Origin: Gemmatimonadota bacterium
GTDB taxonomy: Bacteria > Gemmatimonadota > Gemmatimonadetes > Longimicrobiales > Gaopeijiaceae
Assembly (NCBI GenBank): GCA_041390125.1
Contig: JAWKQN010000002.1
Span: 186,001-250,000 of the forward strand
Length of the DNA stretch: 64,000 nucleotides
Reading direction: 5' to 3'
The notes under the pieces: generated by a model
What the model saw: only the letters and a program-made list of their open reading frames with translations
The model's database searches: none
What the model was told of the DNA's origin: nothing
Position numbers and translations under genes: made by a program
Shown: positions 57,804 through 64,000 of the stretch, one piece after another
Layout of the letters: each line of letters begins with the position of its first letter
How positions within the stretch are numbered: position 1 is the stretch's first letter

Positions 57804-58846
57804 ACCGGCTGGTCCCACCCGGCCCGTTCCGGCTGCTGCTCACCGGGATCGGGCTCGTTGTCCTCCTGCTTCTCGGCTGGCAGCTGGCGGACGATCTCCT
57901 CCTGCTCTTCGCGGCCGCCCTGTTCGCCGCCGCCGCCTCACGTGGAGCAGAGGCGCTCGCTGGGGCCACGCCGCTGAGTCGGGGCTGGGCGTTGGTGCTT
58001 GTGTTGCTGGGCGCCGTCGTGCTGGTGGCCGCCTTTCTGTGGTTCGCCGGGCTGCGGTTCACGTCCCAGCTCGAGGTGCTGACCGAACGGATTCCCGCGG
58101 GACTCGACCGCGTCCGGGACAGCCTGACCGCGAACCCCGTATTGCAGCCGCTGACGGCGGAGATCGAAAGCCTGATCGCCCAGTTCCGAGAGGGCGAGGG
58201 CGCCGCGGGTAGCAGCCTCCTGACGGCGTTCCGTGTCACCACGGGTACGCTCTTCGCGCTCGTGGCGTGGGCGGTGCTGGTGGTCTTCCTCGCCGCGGAC
58301 CTCCACCGCTACTCGGGAGCGATCGTGCGGCTGGTCCCGCCTCGTGGACGGGAAGCCACGCAAGACCTCTTCGAGCATCTCGGTGGGGCACTGACCTGGT
58401 GGCTCCTGGGGCGTCTGGTGTCGATGACGCTGGTGGGCATCCTCACCATGGTCGGGCTCTTCCTGCTGGGCATCCCGTTGGCCTTCGCGCTCGGGCTGAT
58501 CGCAGGCCTCTTCTCCTTCGTGCCGTTCCTGGGCCCGCTCGCGGCCACGGCCCCGGCGGTGCTCGTGGCGCTCGGTCAGGGACCGACCACGGCGCTCCAG
58601 GTGTTGGGGCTCTACGCGCTCGTGCAGTTCCTGGAGAGCTATCTGATCACTCCGCAGGTGCAGAAGCGCATGGTCTCGGTTCCTCCAGTGGTGCTCATCG
58701 CCGCGCAGATCGGGATGGGCACGCTGCTGGGGATCGGCGGCGTCATGTTCGCCACGCCGCTGGCGCTCACCGTGGTGGTGGGGATCCAGGTGCTCTATCT
58801 GAAGCGCACCCTCGGCGAGCCGGTACACGTGTGGGGGGAGCGCTGA
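57800..58846 (+). CDS. AI-2E/PerM family membrane transporter, second copy
   Basis: A 348-residue inner-membrane protein with about eight helices; the C-terminal half carries IAGLFSFVPFLGPLAATAPA and LESYLITPQVQKRMVSVPPV, the family signatures. It is shorter and only distantly similar to the copy at 13510-14673. The start is taken as TTG at 57800 because it overlaps the upstream stop and lies just before the first helix; an earlier start would run through the preceding gene. The substrate is unknown. Confidence 0.85.
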   Translation: MNRLVPPGPFRLLLTGIGLVVLLLLGWQLADDLLLLFAAALFAAAASRGAEALAGATPLSRGWALVLVLLGAVVLVAAFLWFAGLRFTSQLEVLTERIPAGLDRVRDSLTANPVLQPLTAEIESLIAQFREGEGAAGSSLLTAFRVTTGTLFALVAWAVLVVFLAADLHRYSGAIVRLVPPRGREATQDLFEHLGGALTWWLLGRLVSMTLVGILTMVGLFLLGIPLAFALGLIAGLFSFVPFLGPLAATAPAVLVALGQGPTTALQVLGLYALVQFLESYLITPQVQKRMVSVPPVVLIAAQIGMGTLLGIGGVMFATPLALTVVVGIQVLYLKRTLGEPVHVWGER

Positions 58847-58874
58847 CGCCGCTCGGCGCCTCGGCACCCCACCA

Positions 58875-59360
58875 TCAATGCGGTTCGCCCCCCGGGCCAT
58901 CTCCGGATCCGCCTCCGCCACCCAGCTCGAACGCATCGAAGGCGACCACACCGATCGTCAGGGCCGTGATGCCCAACACCGCCGTGCGGAGCCAGGAGAT
59001 CTCCTTCACCTGGACCGACCGCACCGCATCCAAGGGCACTTCGACCGTCCATCCCTCTCCCGGCAGGCCGTAGCCCGTCGCGGACTCCACCCACGAGGCG
59101 GAGAGCGACAGCGGTCCGACGTCGGCGCTCGGCCACCGCGCCACCTCACCCTCCACCCGGACAACGTCGCGCGCGGTCAAGCTGCGCAGCGGTACGTCCC
59201 GGCCCGGCTCGACTCCGATGCGCACCGGGGTCCCCTGCGGAAAGGGGCCTTCCGCCGGACGATAGCCGTAGCAGCCGCCGGTCGCGAACGCAGCGAGGAG
59301 GAGCAGGGCACGGATACGCCTGGACGGGGACGGACTGCGTCCGCCCCCGTCCGCGCGCAT
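58875..59360 (-). CDS. Small lipoprotein with C-terminal helix, downstream of SusCD
   Basis: A 161-residue exported lipoprotein (signal LLLLAAFATGGCYG, lipid Cys29). The beta-rich middle (RIGVEPGRDVPLRSLTARDV, EVPLDAVRSVQVKEI) has no known family. A hydrophobic segment near the end (AVLGITALTIGVVAFDAF) and a glycine-rich tail close it. The ATG is chosen so that the signal peptide is at the N-terminus. It begins 16 bases after the SusD stop, so it is the third gene of the SusCD operon and probably part of the same outer-membrane uptake system. Confidence 0.6.
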   Translation of the reverse strand: MRADGGGRSPSPSRRIRALLLLAAFATGGCYGYRPAEGPFPQGTPVRIGVEPGRDVPLRSLTARDVVRVEGEVARWPSADVGPLSLSASWVESATGYGLPGEGWTVEVPLDAVRSVQVKEISWLRTAVLGITALTIGVVAFDAFELGGGGGSGDGPGGEPH

Positions 59361-59376
59361 CGGCCCCGACCCTGCC

Positions 59377-60732
59377 TCAGCAGGGATTCGGGTCGTTCTC
59401 ATTGCGATCCTGCTGGTTCGCCGGGACCGGGATGTTGGAGTTCGTCTGGCGCTCCGTCTGGCCGTAGAAGAGCCGCGGCGGCACTCCACCGGCGGCCTTC
59501 GGCGTGATGGCCGGATAGCACGTGCGCTTGTAGTCGTTCCAGACCTCGATGTTGAGGAACAGCGCCGTGTACTTCTGCTCGATGATCTCCTCGAGCAGGT
59601 CGGCGCCCGTCACACCGGGTAGGTTGTCCGCGTAGCCCGACAGATCCACGTCCCACCGCTGCTCCTGGCAGGCCAGACCGGATTCCGCCGCGGAACGTGC
59701 TCCGGCTTCGTCCCCGGTCTCGTAGAGCGCCTCCGCACGGATGTACTCGTTCTCGGCGCACGTCACGATGGGGATGTTGAAGTCGCGTCCGCCGTAGCCG
59801 AGCTCCGACAGACCGGACTGCCTCGGCAGGATGTTGCCATCCACCGCGCTGTAGTAGAAGGGCAGACGGGGATCGTTCTCGGCGATCATGAGCGGGATCA
59901 GGTAGTCCCCGGCGCTGATGTATCCCGAGCGGTCCCGCTGGAACTGGTACCAGAGGTTCTGCTCGGTCGCCGCGGTCGAGTGCACCGTGGTCCAGTTGTT
60001 CGACGGGTCCATGATCCCGTTCTGCGCCGCCTGCAGCGCCGCCTGATAGGCCGGCAGGCCATCTACCTCGGCCGTGTGCAGGTAGAAGCGGGCCTTCAGG
60101 GTCCAGGCGACGGCCGTCCAGGCCGCCACATCGCCCCCGAAGTTGAGGTCCACGAGGCCGGGCCCCGAGCCCGTGCCCCCCTGCAACTCCGCGATGGCCT
60201 CGTCCAGCCGGGTCTGGACCATGTCGTAGATGGCCAGCTGGTCGTCCAGCGCAGGATCGGTCACATCCGGGTCCACGGCCTCGGAGTACGGGAGGGCGCC
60301 GAAGACGCTGGCCGCCATCCCGATGAGGTATGCCTCATGGATCTTGAGGATCGCCGCGTACGTCGTGCGGCCCTGGTCCTCCGCCAGGAGGATGCCGTTC
60401 CGGATGTCGATCAGGCCTCCACCCCCGTAGATGGAGTTGAACTCACCGTCGGCCTCCTCCTCCGTGAAGATGTACTGGTCCAACGTGGCGAACTGCCGGT
60501 CCGTGCCCGCCATCTGTTGCGTCCACATGGCCGCGAGCCGGGCGATCTGGCTCTCGCTCACGTAGAACGTGTTCACCTGGACACCCGTGAACAGCTGGTC
60601 GAGTGTCGCGGAAGGTACGGCGTTGGGGTCCAGCGCCGTCGATTCGATGAAGTCGCACCCGGTGAGGGCGGCGGCCCCGAAGATCAGGGCCGCGCCCACC
60701 CGTGAGCGTCGTGGGATTCGTCGTGTATTCAT
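59377..60732 (-). CDS. SusD/RagB-type nutrient-binding lipoprotein
   Basis: A 451-residue outer-membrane lipoprotein (signal GAAALTGCDF, Cys26) of the SusD-like group. Helical repeats include AILKIHEAYLIGMAASVFGA and TAVAWTLKARFYLHTAEVDG, the second carrying the conserved K-A-R-x-Y-L-H segment, and the C-terminal EIWNDYKR-like VWNDYKRTCYP element is present. It would cap the SusC barrel and bind a ligand, usually glycan or peptide; specificity cannot be told. It starts 12 bases after the SusC stop. Confidence 0.9.
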   Translation of the reverse strand: MNTRRIPRRSRVGAALIFGAAALTGCDFIESTALDPNAVPSATLDQLFTGVQVNTFYVSESQIARLAAMWTQQMAGTDRQFATLDQYIFTEEEADGEFNSIYGGGGLIDIRNGILLAEDQGRTTYAAILKIHEAYLIGMAASVFGALPYSEAVDPDVTDPALDDQLAIYDMVQTRLDEAIAELQGGTGSGPGLVDLNFGGDVAAWTAVAWTLKARFYLHTAEVDGLPAYQAALQAAQNGIMDPSNNWTTVHSTAATEQNLWYQFQRDRSGYISAGDYLIPLMIAENDPRLPFYYSAVDGNILPRQSGLSELGYGGRDFNIPIVTCAENEYIRAEALYETGDEAGARSAAESGLACQEQRWDVDLSGYADNLPGVTGADLLEEIIEQKYTALFLNIEVWNDYKRTCYPAITPKAAGGVPPRLFYGQTERQTNSNIPVPANQQDRNENDPNPC

Positions 60733-60744
60733 TCCGGTCCTCGC

Positions 60745-63700
60745 TCAGCGGGTGGCGGTCAGGTTGATGACGAGCGATCGGGTCTGCGGGTTGTTGAAGT
60801 AGTCGATCCCGCGGCCCAGGCTCTGGCCCCAGAGGTTGGTCTCGGGGTCCACGCCGGAGTAGTCGCTCCACGTGATCAGATTCCGGCCGTAGACGGAGAG
60901 GGCCAGGCTGCTCAAGCCGCTGCGCTCCAACCAGTCCTGATCGCGGAACGTGTAGGAAAGCCCGAGCTCGCGCAGCTTGACGAAGCCACCGTCCTCGATG
61001 GACTGGATGCTGGGCCCGGTGAAGCTGCTGCCGATGCCGTTCCAGAACCACGTCAGCCAGTTGAGCTGGACTTCCTGTCCAGCGCCGGGTCCGGCGACGC
61101 CCTCATTCGGATAGTAGGTCTCGCCGAAGACCTCGGCCTGACCATTCCCGTGGTAGGGCTCCGTGTCCTCGTGCGTGCCGAAGAAGTAGAGCGCGCCCTT
61201 GGTGCCGTTCCACACGTCACCCCCTATCTTGAAGTCCAACAAGCCCGAAAGACGCAGGTTGTCGTAGATCGTCACGGAGCTGCTGATGCTCGCCGTCCAG
61301 TCCGGATTCGGATCTCCGATGACGCGCGTCTGCGGGTCGGACAATGGGAAGCCGTCCGCTCCGATGTAGAGATCCCCGGCGCTCCAGCCGGAGAAGGAGT
61401 CGTCGATGGCCACGCCGTTCACGGTGCTGCCACGTCCGAAGCGGATGAAGTCATCACCGTAGAACACGCCGAACGGATAGCACTGGGTGATGTTCCCGTT
61501 GGCATCCCGCTCCGGTGCCACCACAGACGCCACCGCGCCGGTGAAGCCCGCCAGCCCGAAGGTCTCGGCGCCGGCCAGGCTCTGCACGCAACTCTCGTTG
61601 GTCGCCCACTGGAAATCCACGTTCCAGTCGATGGCGTCGCCCTGATAGACGTCGAGGCCCAGCGTGGCCTCCCAACCCCAGTTCTCGAATTCACCGGCGT
61701 TCTCGAACTTGGAGGTGAACCCCGTGCTGGGCGGGACGTCGACCGCGAGGATCGCGTCCGTCGTGTTCTGGCGATAGTAGGTCAGCGCCAGCGATACGCG
61801 GTTGTCCAGCAGGGCCAGGTCACCGCCCACCTCGAACTCCTCGGTGCGCTCGGGATCGATGTTGGCGTTGCCCAGGGTTGCCTGCGACACGACACCCTCC
61901 AGGCCCGAGTAGATCGTCTCCAGCCCGTTGGGCGTGAGCCATCCGTCGGTGATCGTCCCGGTGGTGAAGCCGGTCGCGTTGGAGTAGGGATCCGGCTGCT
62001 TCCCGGCCACGCCATACGCGGCCCGCAGCTTGGCGAAGCTCACCACGCCCTCCCCGCCACCGAGGTACTGCGTGAAGTCCCACGCGCCGCTGAACTTCGG
62101 ATAGGCGAAGCGCTCACCGTCCCCTCCGAACGTGGACGAACCGTCCACGCGCAGGGCGGCGGTCAGGAAGAGCTGGCCCCAGAGATCGACCGTCCCCTGG
62201 GCGAAGTACCCGTCGGTGCGGATCCGCGAGTAGAACTCGTTGGGGATCCGGTCCACGGTGAAGTCGAGCTGGTCGGTGCCCAGGATCAGGTTCTGGCCGT
62301 TTACCTGGTACCGCTTGAACTCGCGGTGGTTGAGGTTCTGCCCGACGGCCAGCGAGGCCGCGAAGTCGTCGTTGAAGGTCCGACGCGCAGTGGCGACCAG
62401 GTTGTGGTCCACCTGGAAGTTCAGCAGGTCCGCCCGGATGAGGCGGCCGTCCGGGAAGTCGGACGAGCTCTTGGGAAAAACGGTCAGGCGCTCATCGTTC
62501 GCGTAGTCGGCGCCCAGCGTGTAGTTGACCGACAGCCAGTCGGTAGGGGTGTACTCGACCTGGATGTTCCCGAACGTCCGTCCTACCTCGGTGCTGTTCG
62601 TGATCTCGTTCGCCACCCAGAAGGGGTTGTCGTACCCACGGCTCTGGGCCACGGTGTTCGGGTCGGGCAGACGGTAGGAGCGGTGCAGGCCGTCGTCGGT
62701 CAGATAGGGGAGGTTGTCGAAGTCGGGCGGGGTTCGCAGGGCGGCCAGCTGGATCCCGCTGATGTTGGAGCCCTGCTGGATGAGGTCTCCCGACGCGTCC
62801 GAGTACTGGAAGTTGGCTCCGACCCGCAAGTCCTCCCGGAAGAGATGGCTACCGGAGAGGCGCACGGTCGTGCGCTCATAGGAGGAGTTGCCGCGGATCA
62901 CGCCATCGTGGTCCAGGCGACCCAGGGACAGGTAGTAGTTGGTGGTCTCGCTCCCGCCCGACAGGCTCAGGAAGTTCTCCAGGCGATTGCCCGTCTGGTA
63001 CACCTCATCGGCGTGGTTGAAGACCGGTGTGCCGGCGGGGATCTCGCCCCCCCAGCTGACCGGGCACTGGCGCTGTGGCAACCCGTAGACGTCCTGGCAG
63101 GCGTCGTTGGTCGTACCGCCGAACGGAAGGTCGCTCATCCCCTGCCCGAAGCTTGTCTGGACCGGCACCGTCTCCGTCACCTCGTCGAAGGAGTAGGAGA
63201 CCTTGTACTGGACCTGGTTCGTGCCCGGGCGGCCCTTCTTGGTGGTGATCAGCACCACCCCGTTGGCGGCCCGGGAGCCGTAGATGGCCGCCGCCGAGGC
63301 ACCTTTCAGGATCTGGATGTCGGCGATGTCCTGTGGGTTCAGGTCCGCAGCGCGGTTCTGCTCCACCGTACCACCGGCATTCGATTCGATCGTGTTGGAC
63401 GAGTTGTCGATGGGAACTCCGTCGACGACGATCAGGGGCTGACCGTCTCCGAGAAGCGAATTGACGCCCCGGATGCGGATGTACGAGCCCGCTCCCGGAT
63501 CGCCGGCCGAGCTGGTGACCTCGACATTGGGCGCCTTACCCGCGAGCGCCTGGACGATGTTTCCCTCCTGGCTCTCCACGATCTCGTCGGCGCTCACCGT
63601 GTTGATGGAGACGCCGAGCTTCTGCCGCTCCTGGGTGGTTCCCGCGCCGGTGACGACGATCTCCTCGAGTCGCAGGGGATCCGCGCCCAGCTGGAAGTCC

Positions 63701-64000
63701 AGGGTCACGGTTCCGGGGGCCAGGGTTGCGCGCTGCGTCGCGGCGGCCCGCCCGATGAGGCTGGCCGTCACCACCACTTCCTGTCCCGTCACGCGCGAGG
63801 CGGGGACCAGGATCAGGTAGCGCCCCTGATTGTTGGTCAGGGACCCCAGGTTGAGATCGGCGATCTGTACGCTGGCCGCCGGCAGGGGCTCTCCTTCGGT
63901 GGTCGTGACCACGCCGGTGACGGTGGTCGGTTGCTGGGCCGCCGACGCGGCCGGTAGAAGTACGAGGGAAGCAAGGATCGAAAGCGAACAAGTCAGTCGT
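60745..64000 (-). CDS. SusC/RagA-type TonB-dependent receptor (5' end cut by window)
   Basis: A large outer-membrane barrel that imports a ligand presented by SusD using TonB energy. The reading frame runs off the window, but its start must be very near. The last residues seen upstream form a signal peptide ending LLPAASAAQQ, then a carboxypeptidase-like regulatory domain (VTTTEGEPLPAASVQIADLN). Plug: IRIRGVNSLLGDGQPLIVVD with the G-x-P-x-V-V-x-D-G-V signature, and ILKGASAAAIYGSRAANGVV. The barrel follows and ends in a strand with LVINLTATR. A start inside the window at 63912 would remove the signal peptide and is rejected. Confidence 0.93.
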   Translation of the reverse strand, partial: RLTCSLSILASLVLLPAASAAQQPTTVTGVVTTTEGEPLPAASVQIADLNLGSLTNNQGRYLILVPASRVTGQEVVVTASLIGRAAATQRATLAPGTVTLDFQLGADPLRLEEIVVTGAGTTQERQKLGVSINTVSADEIVESQEGNIVQALAGKAPNVEVTSSAGDPGAGSYIRIRGVNSLLGDGQPLIVVDGVPIDNSSNTIESNAGGTVEQNRAADLNPQDIADIQILKGASAAAIYGSRAANGVVLITTKKGRPGTNQVQYKVSYSFDEVTETVPVQTSFGQGMSDLPFGGTTNDACQDVYGLPQRQCPVSWGGEIPAGTPVFNHADEVYQTGNRLENFLSLSGGSETTNYYLSLGRLDHDGVIRGNSSYERTTVRLSGSHLFREDLRVGANFQYSDASGDLIQQGSNISGIQLAALRTPPDFDNLPYLTDDGLHRSYRLPDPNTVAQSRGYDNPFWVANEITNSTEVGRTFGNIQVEYTPTDWLSVNYTLGADYANDERLTVFPKSSSDFPDGRLIRADLLNFQVDHNLVATARRTFNDDFAASLAVGQNLNHREFKRYQVNGQNLILGTDQLDFTVDRIPNEFYSRIRTDGYFAQGTVDLWGQLFLTAALRVDGSSTFGGDGERFAYPKFSGAWDFTQYLGGGEGVVSFAKLRAAYGVAGKQPDPYSNATGFTTGTITDGWLTPNGLETIYSGLEGVVSQATLGNANIDPERTEEFEVGGDLALLDNRVSLALTYYRQNTTDAILAVDVPPSTGFTSKFENAGEFENWGWEATLGLDVYQGDAIDWNVDFQWATNESCVQSLAGAETFGLAGFTGAVASVVAPERDANGNITQCYPFGVFYGDDFIRFGRGSTVNGVAIDDSFSGWSAGDLYIGADGFPLSDPQTRVIGDPNPDWTASISSSVTIYDNLRLSGLLDFKIGGDVWNGTKGALYFFGTHEDTEPYHGNGQAEVFGETYYPNEGVAGPGAGQEVQLNWLTWFWNGIGSSFTGPSIQSIEDGGFVKLRELGLSYTFRDQDWLERSGLSSLALSVYGRNLITWSDYSGVDPETNLWGQSLGRGIDYFNNPQTRSLVINLTATR

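Noticed and set aside
61150..63957. A 935-codon plus-strand open frame opposite SusC
   Set aside because: Shadow of the TonB receptor; no family features and the opposite strand is unambiguous.

Overview
The window is high-GC bacterial chromosome and most resembles Gemmatimonadota. The lineage call is an inference. It rests on a SusC/SusD pair in a high-GC, NtrC-rich background, the PAS-rich hybrid kinases, and the mix of CsbD, DUF892, DUF4403 and DUF6627-type genes. It was not tested against marker genes. No rRNA, tRNA, CRISPR array, phage or insertion sequence was seen. Both ends cut genes: a hybrid histidine kinase on the left and a SusC-type TonB-dependent receptor on the right.

Layout. 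1-6 kb: hybrid kinase, a short kinase coupled to a YflT-like stress protein, and a class A penicillin-binding protein coupled to a small membrane protein. 6-13.5 kb: SodC-like lipoprotein, large outer-membrane protein, PfpI/DJ-1 protein, CsbD, a BON-MscS channel, tiny membrane proteins and a ferritin-like protein. 13.5-22 kb: AI-2E transporter, DUF4403, PRC-barrel and DUF2254 genes, a degenerate kinase with a lipoprotein, and a DUF6627-like/outer-membrane barrel pair. 22-33 kb: NtrC-type regulator, a two-receiver hybrid kinase, a second MscS, cardiolipin synthase, and a divergent kinase/receiver pair with an FAD oxidoreductase. 33-38.8 kb: second SodC-like lipoprotein, topoisomerase IB, a Rieske-FAD reductase coupled to a short-chain dehydrogenase, a DUF892 protein and an unknown. 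38.9-51 kb: a 2,875-residue cyclic beta-glucan synthase, two small proteins sharing a Rho_N/SAP-like segment, a third SodC-like protein and OtsA. 51-59 kb: LuxR-type regulator, a giant CheB-CheR-kinase-receiver protein and a second AI-2E transporter. 59-64 kb: lipoprotein, SusD and SusC.

How it fits together. The window is dominated by envelope, osmotic, oxidative and general-stress functions mixed with at least nine signal-transduction proteins. Many of these families have homologues in the Bacillus SigB general-stress regulon (YflT, CsbD, PfpI/GSP18, GSP39-like SDR).

The main new observation is a two-block DNA motif, GTGTTTC(A/G/C), 14 or 15 bases, then GCACG(A/G), found by eye at about 13 places, all intergenic or at gene ends. 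In most it points at a stress or envelope gene: SodC-like lipoprotein, MscS, cardiolipin synthase, topoisomerase IB, DUF892, Rho_N-like protein, a receiver protein and others. It looks like the promoter of an alternative sigma factor controlling a general-stress regulon spread through this locus. Three copies point away from any recognised gene and could drive antisense RNA.
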